Source of the DNA: Thermomicrobium sp.
Lineage (GTDB): Bacteria > Chloroflexota > Chloroflexia > Thermomicrobiales > Thermomicrobiaceae
DNA: 63,414 nucleotides
Assembly: GCA_026419575.1 (NCBI GenBank)
Contig: JANZZC010000114.1
Coordinates: forward strand, 1-63,414
Direction of reading: 5' to 3'
Under the pieces are notes generated by a model. The model saw only the letters and a program-made list of their open reading frames with translations, was not told the origin of the DNA and did not search any database. Of the stretch, positions 7,894 through 16,977 are shown piece by piece. Made by a program: the position numbers and the translations under genes. The first letter of the stretch is position 1; the number at the start of each line of letters is the position of its first letter.

Positions 7894-9485
7894 AACGGCC
7901 GTGGCGACTCGTGCCGACGTGTCGCTCCGTCACGGGGAGCCTGCGCCGGCAGCTCGTCGTCTCGCATCTGGCGGTGGCTTTCCTGACGCTCGTCCTCGTC
8001 GTCGGTGCCTACGCGGCGATCGCCTTCGTCACCCGCGGTGCCGAACTCCTCAGTCAGCGCGTCACCTACGATCCTGACTTCGCGCAGGGCACGCGCCTGC
8101 TCGCCGAGCTCCTCCCCCCGCACGTGCGGGGTGCGCGCGATGACCCGCGCTCGCTGGAAACGCTCCTGTCGTCGCTCCGGGCAGATGCGGCGCCGGGGAG
8201 CGGGCCGCTGGGCGGGACGGTGAACGATGCGACGGGAATCGCCGTCGTCGCCCCTGACGGCACGATCCTCGCGGCGATCGGGACATCCGCCGGTTCGCTC
8301 CAGGAACTCGAACCGCCCGAATGGCGGGAGGCGTTCCGCGCTGCCCTCGGCGGCGTACGAGATCTTTCGGCCGGAGGGCCGCTGGTTCGGAACGCGGAGC
8401 GCGGGACGACGCTGGTCAGCGCCTATCCGATCGTCGCACCGGACGGGACGTTGCTCGGCGCGGTCGGGCTCCGGACGCAACCGATCGGCACCGTTCCCGC
8501 GTCGTGGTGGGGACGACTCGGTTCCCTCGTCGTCGGCTTGGGGCTCGTCATCGGCGATTTCCTGGTCACTGCGGCGATCCCTGCGGCGGTCGCCTCGACG
8601 GCGGCGAGCCTGATCCTGACCCGGCGCATGCGCCGGCAGCTGCGGGAACTCGAGAGCGCGACGGACGCCATCGTGCGCGGGGAGCTCGGTCGCCGCGTGG
8701 CGATCGTGGCCGACGACGAACTTGGGCGGCTGGCGGAACGCTTCAACACGCTCACGGCTGCGCTCGAACGGCTGGAGCGGCAGCGGCGCGCCCTCTTCGC
8801 CGACGTCACGCACGACCTCCGCACGCCGCTCGCCCTGATCCGAGCGCAGGCCGAAGCGCTCCTGGAACGCCGGGAGCTCGCGGACTCGGTCACGCGCGAT
8901 GGGCTGGAGCGGATCGTCGAGGAGACGGAGACGCTGGGTCGGCTCGTCGAGGACGTGTTCGCGCTCGCCCGGCTCGAGGAGCGGGGACTCCCGCTGCAGC
9001 TCGTCCCGGTCGAACTCGGGCCCTTGGTCCGGGAAGTGGTCGAAGCGGTCCGGCCGCTGGCGCGCCGGGCCGGACGGGTCACCGTGATCGACGAGATCGA
9101 CCGTGACTGCCCACCGGTCCGCGCCGATCCGTTGCGGCTCCGTCAGGTGCTCCTCAACCTTGTGCACAACGCCGTCCGCCATACGCCTGAGGGCGGCATC
9201 GTCCGCGTGTGCGTGGTTCGTGGGAGCGGAACGATCACCGTGCAGGTCTGCGATACCGGAACCGGGCTTCCGCCGGAGCTGCTCGATGAGCCGTTCCGTC
9301 GCTACCAGCGGAGCGGCGATCCGGCGAGCGGGAGCGGACTCGGCCTCGCGGTCGCGCGCCAGCTCGTCGAAGCTCAGGGGGGCACCATCTGGTTGGAGAG
9401 CGCACCCGGCCAGGGAACCACTGTCTCGTTCGCCCTGCCGGTGGCCGACCCCAGGCCCGTCAGGGGCGATCGGGGCGGTCGCTGA
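7890..9485 (+). CDS. Membrane sensor histidine kinase
   Basis: The kinase has 531 residues. Helix 1 (about 22-46) and helix 2 (about 211-243) flank an extracytoplasmic sensor of about 160 residues with a beta-rich pattern (GIAVVAPDGTILAAIG and YPIVAPDGTLLGAVG), suggestive of a Cache/PAS-like fold. A HAMP linker follows, then HisKA with phospho-acceptor His308 in FADVTHDLRTPL, and the ATPase boxes NLVHNAVRHTPEGG, DTGTGLP and GSGLGLAVARQLV. It starts at GTG 7890, overlapping the regulator. Its 3' end overlaps the convergent beta-propeller gene by 26 bases. Together with the ABC genes it forms a transporter-plus-two-component module; the signal is unknown. Confidence 0.93.
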   Translation: MKRPWRLVPTCRSVTGSLRRQLVVSHLAVAFLTLVLVVGAYAAIAFVTRGAELLSQRVTYDPDFAQGTRLLAELLPPHVRGARDDPRSLETLLSSLRADAAPGSGPLGGTVNDATGIAVVAPDGTILAAIGTSAGSLQELEPPEWREAFRAALGGVRDLSAGGPLVRNAERGTTLVSAYPIVAPDGTLLGAVGLRTQPIGTVPASWWGRLGSLVVGLGLVIGDFLVTAAIPAAVASTAASLILTRRMRRQLRELESATDAIVRGELGRRVAIVADDELGRLAERFNTLTAALERLERQRRALFADVTHDLRTPLALIRAQAEALLERRELADSVTRDGLERIVEETETLGRLVEDVFALARLEERGLPLQLVPVELGPLVREVVEAVRPLARRAGRVTVIDEIDRDCPPVRADPLRLRQVLLNLVHNAVRHTPEGGIVRVCVVRGSGTITVQVCDTGTGLPPELLDEPFRRYQRSGDPASGSGLGLAVARQLVEAQGGTIWLESAPGQGTTVSFALPVADPRPVRGDRGGR

Positions 9486-12123
9486 GCGCCCACAGGAGCA
9501 CGTGCGCCCCCTCCTCCGCCACGAGCAGCCAGAGAGTGTCCGGCGCCACCCAGGCGAGATCGGCGAGCCCGGTCACTCTCCGCTGTCGTTCCTGGCCGCT
9601 GCGCTGCCGGATCGTCACCGTCCCGCCGAGCCCGTAGGCGAGCGCGGCGCCGTCCGGTGACCAGGCCAGTCCTCGGCCGGTCGTCCCGCGACCGAGGTGC
9701 AGCGCCTCCCCGGGGGCTGCGAGCGGAACGAGGAGGATGCTGTCCTGCTCGCCGACGACGGCGCGGACGGCGAGCCAGCTGCCGCTGGGGTCGAGGGCGA
9801 GTTCGCAGGAATCGACGGAGCGGCCGGCAGCCGGACGGAGACGTGCCAGCAGCCGTTCGCTCGGCCTACCGTCGTCCGGCACGACGAGCTCGCTGAGCAG
9901 GAGACGGTCGTCCGCTGCCGGTTCGGCCAAGAGCAGGTGGCCGGCCGCTCGCCAGGTCGCGCAGGGGCGTCCGGCCAGCACCGGAGCCGCCTGCCGTGCC
10001 ACCGGCTCGAGGTCGGGGAGAAACCCGAGCCGGAGTCTCGTCGTTTCCCCCGCTGCTCCCGACCAGACAGCGAGACGGCCGTCCGGCCCGATGCTGAACG
10101 CGGTCTCGGCACGCGGTACCCTCTCCGGCGGCGCGAGCGCCGTCTCCTGCCACACGCCGTCGGGCGAGCGGGCGACGAGCACGAGCGTCCCCGCCTGCCC
10201 GGCGGCGAAGAACCCGAAGCCAGCCGGATGCCACTGGGCAGCGGCGAGCGGCCACTCGCCGCTGAGCCGGACGCCGCGGCGAGCGTCCCAGAGCGCGAGT
10301 TCGCCCTCGCGCGGCGAAGCCAGGAGCCAGCGTTTCCCGGGGTCGGGACGCAGCGGTCCCCGGGCGAGGGGGCCGGTAGGCGAGGCGAGGGCTCCGTTCG
10401 CCGAGGGGAGGTCGCGCAGGATCGTCACGAGCGGTTGCCCCCAGGCGTCGAATCCCCAGCGTCCGGGTACCGAGCCGAGGAGGAGCGCATCGCGACGGAG
10501 GTCGTACAGCTCGGTGCACTCGTTCGGCATCGGGTCGTTCGATCCGCTCGCGACCGTGCGGACGACGACCAGCAAGGGATCGTCGCCGATCCACTGCACG
10601 GCGAGCGGACCGGCGAGACGGTCGAGCGCCAGCAGGCGACGGGCGCTCCGGTCGACGAGATCCAGCTCGACGAGTTCTCCTCGCTCCGATTGTCCGAGCG
10701 CTCTCGTCACGGCGAGGAGCCGCGAGCCGTCGGGTGCGATCGCGAGCGGGCGAGCGACGCGACCGGGGTGGGCCGGCAGGAGCGTCTCGCGCGCGCCATC
10801 GGGGCGGAGGAGAACGAGCTCCGTCGGGGCCGGCAAGGTGGCCCCGGCGTCCGCTGGGCGACGGGCGACGACGAGCCCGGAGCCGTCCGGCAGCCAGAGA
10901 GGCCGGTCGGTCGCGCCACCGACGTACCCGTCGATCCAGGCGAGAGGGTGGGACGTTGCCGCTCCATCGAGGGAGCGGAGCTCGATCGTCCGGCTGGTCG
11001 CGCCGGCACCGAAGGGCTCCATCGCTCGGACGAGGGCGAGGAGCGCACCTCCGGGTGCGGGGACCGCGTCGGTGAACAGTCGCGGAACGAGCGTCCTTTC
11101 CTTCCCGTCGGGGACCGTCACGGCGAGGAGGCGCGAGGTCTCCTGCAGGCGCACCAGGTACTCCGCCTCGCGCTCGTAGGGGAGCCGGGCCGGCGTTTCG
11201 CGGACGAGGAGCGTCGAGTCGTCGAGCCAACCGAGCGGCCGACGCGTCGTCGTGCGGTCCCAACGCCAACGTGCCGAACGCGACCCGTCGAGCGCCAGGA
11301 TATCCAACCAGCGCGGCTCGCGGGGCGGATCGGGGGTCCAGGCAGCGAGCAGGCGACCGCTGGGCGCGAGGAGACGGTAACCGCCGGCATCGGCCGGGAA
11401 TTCTGCGGCGTAGGGCATCCACTGCCGGCTGTCGAGCGCGAAGACGACGCTGTAGGGGCCGGAGGAACCGAGCCAGAGGAAGGGGCCGTGGCTCTCGGGG
11501 CGGCTCGCGGGAAGGGCGGTCGGCTCCGACCCGGCCGGTGCGTAGCGGCAGAGGCCGATGGCGAGCGCACCGAGCAGCAGGAGCGGCGCCAGCCGTCGCG
11601 GCCAGCGCAGGCGAGGCGTGGGCGCGTCGCTCGCCGGCGGTCGCCGCGCCGCCAGGAACGCGCGGTCCGCCTCCTGGCAGAGTTCCAGGGCTTGGCGGCA
11701 CGTGCGGCAGCGTGCGAGATGAAGGTGCAAGGTTCTCAAGGCGTCCGGTTCGGCGAGGAGCTCGCGCCAACGTGCGACGAGCGGTGCGCCGTCGGGGCAC
11801 GGCGGTCTCCAGCGCCGGATGAGGTCGGCGCGAGCGGCAAGCAGGAGCGCGGTCACCTCTTCCGACCGGAGACCGCTGGCCGCGCCGAGCGCGTCGACCG
11901 GCGCACCAGCGAGGTGCAGGGCGTACAGGAAGTCGGCCCGGCGCTGGCCGGTGCGACCGGTACGCCGTCCGGTCAACCAGAGGGCGACCTGCCCGCGCCA
12001 CCACACGGCTGGGAGCGACTCCTCGAGAGGACGGGTCGAGGCCGGTGCGGCGACCCAACGAGCCAGTCGCGGCGGAAGGAGCTGCTCGAGTGCGGAGACG
12101 AGGACGGGGACGCTCGCGTTCAC
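9460..12123 (-). CDS. Fusion: sigma-region-4-like HTH, anti-sigma zinc motif, membrane helix, beta-propeller
   Basis: The protein has 887 residues. Residues about 60-106 (FLYALHLAGAPVDALGAA..EEVTALLLAARADLIRR) have the spacing of sigma-70 region 4 of ECF factors. Residues 135-142 (HLARCRTC) give the H-x3-C-x2-C zinc-binding anti-sigma motif. One hydrophobic helix lies at about 178-192. The rest (205-887) is a repetitive beta domain with PD40/TolB-like strands such as LAIAPDGSRLLAV and LAWSPDGAALAYG. The likely topology is a cytoplasmic N-terminus and an external propeller. GTG 12123 was chosen because GAGGTGA lies seven bases upstream; longer frames upstream lack a site. Function is an inference: a one-piece membrane sensor derived from a sigma/anti-sigma pair. 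It is the only gene on this strand here and converges on the kinase. Confidence 0.75.
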   Translation of the reverse strand: MNASVPVLVSALEQLLPPRLARWVAAPASTRPLEESLPAVWWRGQVALWLTGRRTGRTGQRRADFLYALHLAGAPVDALGAASGLRSEEVTALLLAARADLIRRWRPPCPDGAPLVARWRELLAEPDALRTLHLHLARCRTCRQALELCQEADRAFLAARRPPASDAPTPRLRWPRRLAPLLLLGALAIGLCRYAPAGSEPTALPASRPESHGPFLWLGSSGPYSVVFALDSRQWMPYAAEFPADAGGYRLLAPSGRLLAAWTPDPPREPRWLDILALDGSRSARWRWDRTTTRRPLGWLDDSTLLVRETPARLPYEREAEYLVRLQETSRLLAVTVPDGKERTLVPRLFTDAVPAPGGALLALVRAMEPFGAGATSRTIELRSLDGAATSHPLAWIDGYVGGATDRPLWLPDGSGLVVARRPADAGATLPAPTELVLLRPDGARETLLPAHPGRVARPLAIAPDGSRLLAVTRALGQSERGELVELDLVDRSARRLLALDRLAGPLAVQWIGDDPLLVVVRTVASGSNDPMPNECTELYDLRRDALLLGSVPGRWGFDAWGQPLVTILRDLPSANGALASPTGPLARGPLRPDPGKRWLLASPREGELALWDARRGVRLSGEWPLAAAQWHPAGFGFFAAGQAGTLVLVARSPDGVWQETALAPPERVPRAETAFSIGPDGRLAVWSGAAGETTRLRLGFLPDLEPVARQAAPVLAGRPCATWRAAGHLLLAEPAADDRLLLSELVVPDDGRPSERLLARLRPAAGRSVDSCELALDPSGSWLAVRAVVGEQDSILLVPLAAPGEALHLGRGTTGRGLAWSPDGAALAYGLGGTVTIRQRSGQERQRRVTGLADLAWVAPDTLWLLVAEEGAHVLLWALSDRPDRP

Positions 12124-12196
12124 CGGCGTGTCACCTCGGTAGCGGTACGCGTTCCGGATCGCTATTCTAAGGCGCGGTGACGAGAGGAGCGCTGCC

Positions 12197-13042
12197 GTGT
12201 CGTTCCGCCAGCGTTTGGAGCAGGCGATCGCCCGGCATCGGTCGCTGCTGTGCATCGGGCTCGACCCGGATCCCGCGCGGTTCCCCGAGGGGATCGCCAG
12301 CGATGCGGCTGGTATCGTGGCCTTCAACCGGGCGATCGTCGAGGCGACCGCCGACCTCGTCTGCGCCTACAAACCGAACCTAGCGTTCTATCTTTCGCTC
12401 GGTGCTGCCGGAATCGAGGCGCTCGCTCGGACGCGCGAGCTCGTTCCGCCGGAGATCCCCGTCATCCTCGACGCCAAGCTGGGCGACATCGCGAGCACCT
12501 CGGCCGCCTATGCGCGGGCGGTGTTCGAGACTCTGGGATTCGATGCGGTCACGGTGCATCCGTATCTCGGCAGCGAAGCGCTCGAACCCTTCTTCGCCTA
12601 TCGGGATCGTGGGGTCTTCGTGCTCGTGCGCACATCGAATCCTGGTGCTGTCGAGTTCCAGGACGTGCCGGTCGGCGACGCGGGCGATCCGTTGTATCTC
12701 TGGCTCGCGGATCGGGTGCGGGAGTGGAACGAGCGTTTCGGGAACGCCGGAGTCGTCGTCGGTGCGACCTACCCGGTCGACCTCGCGCTGGTTCGCCAGC
12801 GTTGCCCGGACCTCCCGCTCCTCGCTCCCGGGGTCGGGGCACAGGGTGGTGACCTCGAGGAAGCGGTCCGCGCTGGTCTCGGCGAGGGGACCGGACCGCT
12901 CCTCGTCACCGTTTCGCGCGCGGTTCTCTACGCGAGCCGCGGGAGCGATTTCGCGCTGGCGGCGCGTGCCGCTGCCCAGGAGCTGCGGGAACGGATCGAA
13001 CGGGTCCGGGCCGAACTGCGGGCGCGGGCGACCGGCGCGTGA
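12197..13042 (+). CDS. pyrF: Orotidine 5'-phosphate decarboxylase (type 2)
   Basis: This 281-residue TIM-barrel enzyme makes UMP from OMP, the last step of de novo pyrimidine synthesis. The catalytic Lys-Asp set is in LDAKLGDI (residues 91-98, with Lys94 and Asp97), and CIGLDPDP and KPNLAFY form the phosphate and uracil pockets. The length and the IGLDPDP...KPN pattern fit the longer type-2 PyrF found in actinobacteria and Chloroflexota. GTG 12197 follows GAGAGGAGCG. A TATTCT element at 12163-12168 is a possible -10. No other pyr genes lie nearby. Confidence 0.94.
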   Translation: MSFRQRLEQAIARHRSLLCIGLDPDPARFPEGIASDAAGIVAFNRAIVEATADLVCAYKPNLAFYLSLGAAGIEALARTRELVPPEIPVILDAKLGDIASTSAAYARAVFETLGFDAVTVHPYLGSEALEPFFAYRDRGVFVLVRTSNPGAVEFQDVPVGDAGDPLYLWLADRVREWNERFGNAGVVVGATYPVDLALVRQRCPDLPLLAPGVGAQGGDLEEAVRAGLGEGTGPLLVTVSRAVLYASRGSDFALAARAAAQELRERIERVRAELRARATGA

Positions 13043-13072
13043 GGAGCGGTCGGCCCGCGCCCTCCGAGCGGT

Positions 13073-13612
13073 TCAGTCACCACGGGCCGGGACGCTCGCC
13101 AAAGCCTTGGCGATCGCCTCGTCGAACAGCGGGAGATCGGCAGGGACACGCGAGGTGATCAGGTTCCCGTCGATGACGACCGGTTCGTCGACGTAGATGG
13201 CGCCGGCGTTCTTGACGTCGTCGCGGATCTTCTTGACGCAGGTCACGGTTCGCCCGCGGAGCACGTCGGCCGAGATCAGCAGCTGCGGGCCGTGGCAGAT
13301 CGCAGCGACCGGTTTCCCGCTCTCGACGAAGCGCCGGGTGAAGGCGACGGCGCGATCGTCGATCCGGAGGTTTTCCGGCGAGCCGCCGCCGGGGATCACC
13401 AGGGCGTCGAACTCCTCGACCGTCACCTCGTCGATCGTCTTGTCCGGCTGCAGCACGGTTCCCTTCTTGCCGGTGATCGGTTCCCGGTCGAGCCCGACGA
13501 TGACGACCTCGGCGCCGCGCGCCTCCAGGTACTGCTTGGGATCGGTCGCCTCGACGTCCTCGAAATCCTTGGCCAGCAGCATCGCGACCCGTTTGCCGGT
13601 CAACTCACCCAT
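13073..13612 (-). CDS. DJ-1/PfpI family protein (type 1 glutamine amidotransferase-like)
   Basis: The protein has 179 residues with the flavodoxin-like DJ-1/PfpI fold. The nucleophile elbow AAICHGPQ places Cys106 next to His107, and the conserved Glu is in DFEDVEATDP (about 18-21). It is closest in style to PfpI/YhbO/YraA proteins, reported as proteases, chaperones or protein/DNA deglycases; which activity applies cannot be told from sequence. It converges on pyrF with a 30-base gap and stands alone on its strand. The start follows a GAGAGGGGG purine run. Confidence 0.92.
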   Translation of the reverse strand: MGELTGKRVAMLLAKDFEDVEATDPKQYLEARGAEVVIVGLDREPITGKKGTVLQPDKTIDEVTVEEFDALVIPGGGSPENLRIDDRAVAFTRRFVESGKPVAAICHGPQLLISADVLRGRTVTCVKKIRDDVKNAGAIYVDEPVVIDGNLITSRVPADLPLFDEAIAKALASVPARGD

Positions 13613-13665
13613 GCGGACCCCCTCTCGCTCGAATCGCGCGACCGATGCAAGTGTGCCACGGCCTT

Positions 13666-14475
13666 TCAGGTCACGATATCCCGCCGGGCGAACGCGGAGA
13701 GCGCGGCGATGCCGGTACCCAGGCCGACCAGGAGATGGATGGCCGGCTTGTACCAGGCGAGTTCGCCCAGCATCGCGGCCTGCGGGTCGTAGGCTGTCAG
13801 CAACGAGAAGTAGCGGAGCCAGCGTGCCTCCTCGGCGAGTCCGGAGAGGATCCAGGCCAGATACATGAGGAGAATCACCCCACCGACCAGGCCGGCCGCC
13901 TTGGAGCGCTCGCTGGTCAGTGCTGAGGCGAGCGTGGCCATGCCACCAAAAGCGACGAGGAAACTGGTGAGCGCGAGCACCAGCTGCCCGAGCCCCCGAC
14001 CGGTCAGCTCCCCGCCGAACGCTGCTGCGCTCGCGGCGAGCGCGACCGCGCTGGTGAGCACGATGACGAGGATACCGGTGAGAAGTGCGAGCTGCTTGCT
14101 CGCCAGGAGACGCACGCGCGAGAGGGGGACGGAAAGCCAGAATTCGGCCGTACCGCGTTCGACCTCCTGAGCGACCACCGCGGCACCGCTCAGAACGACG
14201 AAGATGAGCGCGGTGGCCGGCCAGATGAAGCCGAAGGTCTCGGCGTGCATGAATCCGGCGAAGCTGGTGAAGAGGACGCGCTGCGGGTCGATTCCGAAGA
14301 TGCGGAAGAGGAACTCCGGATATTGCTGCAAGACACGCTCGAACTCCTCGCGCTGGCGCTCGAGGGTCGGGTAGAACGAGGCGAGCATGACGATGTAGAT
14401 GACCAGCCCGAGGGCGTACCAGAAGACCGTCCAGCTGAGGTCGCGTGCTGCCTTCCGGAACATCGGCCAGCTCAT
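13666..14475 (-). CDS. ABC-2 type transporter permease
   Basis: This 269-residue membrane protein has about six transmembrane helices, including WTVFWYALGLVIYIVMLASF and FIWPATALIFVVLSGAAVVA. The motif VAQEVERGTAEFWLSVPLSR is the cytoplasmic coupling segment typical of ABC-2 (NatB/YhaP-like) exporters. Its start overlaps the ATPase stop as ATGA. It is the last gene of a TetR-ATPase-permease operon. The substrate is unknown; drug or toxin export is the usual role for TetR-controlled ABC-2 pairs. Confidence 0.87.
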   Translation of the reverse strand: MSWPMFRKAARDLSWTVFWYALGLVIYIVMLASFYPTLERQREEFERVLQQYPEFLFRIFGIDPQRVLFTSFAGFMHAETFGFIWPATALIFVVLSGAAVVAQEVERGTAEFWLSVPLSRVRLLASKQLALLTGILVIVLTSAVALAASAAAFGGELTGRGLGQLVLALTSFLVAFGGMATLASALTSERSKAAGLVGGVILLMYLAWILSGLAEEARWLRYFSLLTAYDPQAAMLGELAWYKPAIHLLVGLGTGIAALSAFARRDIVT

Positions 14476-15398
14476 GATGCCGCCTCCTGTCGTTCGCGCT
14501 GCTCGGCCTGGTAGTAGGTGAGGAAGACGCTCTCGAGGTCCGGCGGGGCGTAGGTCAGATCGACGATGGGAAGGTCCGAGAGCCGGCGCAGGAGCCGAGG
14601 GAGATCGTCCTGCACGCCGAGTCGGAACCGGGTACTCCCGTTCTCCACGGCGAGGACGCGGACGCCCGGCAGGTCGGCGAACTCGGACGGATCGACCGGC
14701 CCCGCGAAGACGACGTCCATCGGGCGGGTGCGCCGCTGCTTCAACTCGTCGACGGTCAGGACCGCGACGAGCTGGCCTTCGCGGATGATCCCGACCCGGT
14801 CGGCGACGCGCTCGACTTCCGGAAGCTGGTGCGAGGAGAGGAAGATCGTCTTGCCGCGATCGCGTTCCTCGCGGAGGAACGTGAGGAACTCGTGCTGCAT
14901 GAGGGGATCGAGCCCGCTCGTCGGTTCGTCGAGGATCAGCAGCGGTGGATCGTGGAGCAGCGCTTGCACGAGGGCGAGCTTCTGCCGGTTCCCGCGCGAA
15001 AGGTGCTTGATGCGTTTGTCGAGTTCGACTTGGAAGCGTTCGAGCAGCATCCGACGTCGCTCGGGCGAGATGGACGGCCGGAACGCGCCCATGAAGTCGA
15101 GGAACTGCTTACCGGTCATGTTGTCCCAGAGCCGTACGTCGCCGGGAACGTACCCGACGTGCGCCTTGACCTCCGTCGACTGGCTCCAGCAGTCGAGGCC
15201 GAAGACATGGGCCGAACCGCTGGACGGGCGCAGGAAGCCCATGAGGACGCGGATCGTCGTCGTCTTGCCGGCGCCGTTCGGCCCCAGGAATCCGAAGATC
15301 TCACCGGGCTGCACCGTGAAGGTGAGGTCGACCACCCCACGCTGGGTGCCGTAGCTCCGCGTGAGCCGCTCGACGACGATCGGAGCATTGGCGGTCAT
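14472..15398 (-). CDS. ABC transporter ATP-binding protein
   Basis: The 308-residue ATPase has Walker A GPNGAGKT at residues 39-46, the signature LSRGNRQKL (a common variant of LSGGQ in ABC-2 exporters), Walker B LLILDEPTSGLDP and switch His in SSHQLPEVE. The C-terminal 90 residues form the extra domain seen in CcmA-like ATPases. ATG 15398 was chosen because GGAAGGAG lies just upstream and it overlaps the TetR stop as ATGA. It pairs with the permease at 13666-14475. Confidence 0.92.
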   Translation of the reverse strand: MTANAPIVVERLTRSYGTQRGVVDLTFTVQPGEIFGFLGPNGAGKTTTIRVLMGFLRPSSGSAHVFGLDCWSQSTEVKAHVGYVPGDVRLWDNMTGKQFLDFMGAFRPSISPERRRMLLERFQVELDKRIKHLSRGNRQKLALVQALLHDPPLLILDEPTSGLDPLMQHEFLTFLREERDRGKTIFLSSHQLPEVERVADRVGIIREGQLVAVLTVDELKQRRTRPMDVVFAGPVDPSEFADLPGVRVLAVENGSTRFRLGVQDDLPRLLRRLSDLPIVDLTYAPPDLESVFLTYYQAEQRERQEAAS

Positions 15399-16078
15399 CG
15401 TGTATCTCCTTCCGGCAGTCGCCTGGTCGCGCGCTCGAGTTCCTCGAGCCCCTCGTCGATCGCGACGATGAAGCGGCGCAGCACCTCCTTGCCGCGGGCG
15501 GAATCCCCGCCCCCCGGTGGCGCGAGGGCGCGTTGCACCGTGTCGGCCACTCCCTTCCACGGACGCTCGGCCGGTGGCGTGGACTCGGCAGCGCTGGTCG
15601 GCCCGAGCGAGACGGCCGAGCGGAGATCGGTGAGGAGTTCCGGGGCGAGATCGCTCCGGAGCACGCCGGCTTCCTGGAGTGCCTCCACGAGCGCACGGTC
15701 GAGCCGGAACTGCCAGTGGGAGAGCACGGTCCTGTGCCGCCGGAGGTAGCTGCCGAGCGTCCGGCTCTCGGTCGTCATCGAGGCGCGCAGGAACGGCCGA
15801 TCGTAGGTGGCAGCGAACGCATGGTAGACGATCGTGTCTTCCTTCGGATCCACCTCGACGCGGGCGAGGAAGGCTCGGTTCACGGCCCGGATCTCGCGGT
15901 AGAGCGACGACCCGCAGAGGGCATCCTCGCTCGGCCAGGAGCGGTAGAGCGTGGCCTCGGCGACACCCGTTTCGCGCGCGATGTCGCCCATCGAGGTCTC
16001 GTCGATCCCGTAGCGGAGGAACAGCTGGCGCGCTGCCTCCAGGATCCGTTCCTCGGTACGTCTCCGTGTGCGCTGCAT
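15395..16078 (-). CDS. TetR-family transcriptional regulator
   Basis: The regulator has 227 residues. Residues 1-60 form the TetR DNA-binding domain: RRTEERILEAARQLFLRYGIDETSMGDIARETGVAEATLYRSWPSEDAL. The C-terminal two-thirds are helical and form the ligand and dimer domain. ATG 16078 was chosen so the protein starts just before the TetR helix 1; upstream codons are unlike the family. It overlaps the ATPase start by four bases, so it is the first gene of the exporter operon and probably represses it. A candidate operator lies at 16101-16126. Confidence 0.9.
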   Translation of the reverse strand: MQRTRRRTEERILEAARQLFLRYGIDETSMGDIARETGVAEATLYRSWPSEDALCGSSLYREIRAVNRAFLARVEVDPKEDTIVYHAFAATYDRPFLRASMTTESRTLGSYLRRHRTVLSHWQFRLDRALVEALQEAGVLRSDLAPELLTDLRSAVSLGPTSAAESTPPAERPWKGVADTVQRALAPPGGGDSARGKEVLRRFIVAIDEGLEELERATRRLPEGDTR

Positions 16079-16100
16079 CGTGACTCTCGAGACGAAAGCG

Positions 16101-16126
16101 ATCGTATCGGTCTCACCGTACACGAT
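16101..16126. promoter_or_regulatory. Imperfect palindrome, candidate TetR operator
   Basis: A 26-bp interrupted palindrome with perfect five-base ends (ATCGT...ACGAT) and a GTATCGGT/ACCGTAC core lies 23 bases upstream of the TetR start. On the minus strand it includes TACGAT, which could be a -10. TetR proteins usually bind palindromes of 15-30 bp in their own promoters. Symmetry in the middle is poor, so confidence is low. Confidence 0.35.
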
Positions 16127-16226
16127 AGGCCGAGGGATGTCGATCACCGGGCGAACTCGCCCGGCTGGCTTCTCGCCGAGCCGGGACGGGCCCGCGAGCG
16201 TGCGGCACGGTACGCCGACGGTGGGT

Positions 16227-16883
16227 TCACTCGCTGGGCAGCGCGCCGCGGAGCAGTTCGTCCGGAACCGCTCGACCTTCCCGCTCCAGCCAGCGACGCA
16301 AGCGTCGCAGCCGCTCGTCCTCGTCGAGCTTCGGGCGATCGTAGTGCCCCCCGAGGCGGCGCTGGCGCAGAGCTTCGTAGAGCGAGACGGCGCAGGCGAC
16401 CGAGATGTTGAGACTGCGCACCATCCCCACCATCGGGATGACGAAGTTGCCGTCGGCCAGGGCGACCGCCTCGTCGGAAACTCCCCGCTGCTCGTTCCCG
16501 AAGACGAGCGCCACCGGTTCCGTCAGATCGAGGTCGTAGAGGTCGAGACTGCGTTCGGGATCGCCCAGGTAGGTCGCGTAGATCTTCAACCCCTGCGCGC
16601 GCAAGGCGTCGTAGCAGGCCGCGATCGTCGGGTGGAACACGAGATCGAGCCACTTGAGCGCGCTGCCCGACACGTTCTCGGAGAGTTCGGGGAACTCTTC
16701 GACCGTGTACACGAGATGGACGGTGAGGAGCCCGACCGCGTCGCAGGAGCGGAGCACCGCGCTCACGTTGTGCGGATCGTGCACGTTCTCGAGGACGACC
16801 GTGAGGTCCGGTTGCCGGCGTGCCAGGACCTCGCGCATCCGCTGCAGGCGTCGCTCGGTGATCGGCCGTGCTCGGCGTTCCAT
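16227..16883 (-). CDS. trmH: TrmH/SpoU-family RNA 2'-O-methyltransferase
   Basis: This 218-residue SPOUT methyltransferase has all three motifs: motif 1 LENVHDPHNVSAVLRSCDAVG, motif 2 LVFGNEQRGVS and motif 3 IPMVGMVRSLNISVACAVSLYEAL. The N-terminal RPITERRLQRMREVLARRQPDL and the absence of an L30e-like domain match TrmH, which methylates G18 of tRNA, rather than RlmB or TsnR. A C-terminal basic region of about 40 residues probably binds RNA. The start is ATG 16883. It is divergent from the MidA-like gene, with 94 bases between them. Confidence 0.9.
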   Translation of the reverse strand: MERRARPITERRLQRMREVLARRQPDLTVVLENVHDPHNVSAVLRSCDAVGLLTVHLVYTVEEFPELSENVSGSALKWLDLVFHPTIAACYDALRAQGLKIYATYLGDPERSLDLYDLDLTEPVALVFGNEQRGVSDEAVALADGNFVIPMVGMVRSLNISVACAVSLYEALRQRRLGGHYDRPKLDEDERLRRLRRWLEREGRAVPDELLRGALPSE

Positions 16884-16977
16884 GCGCTCACCCCTGGCGG
16901 TGATTCTACGTGTCCCTTGCACGGGGCTGGTCCGGCTGGCCGCCTTCGGTACACTGCCATCGGGAAAGCGAGCGGCC

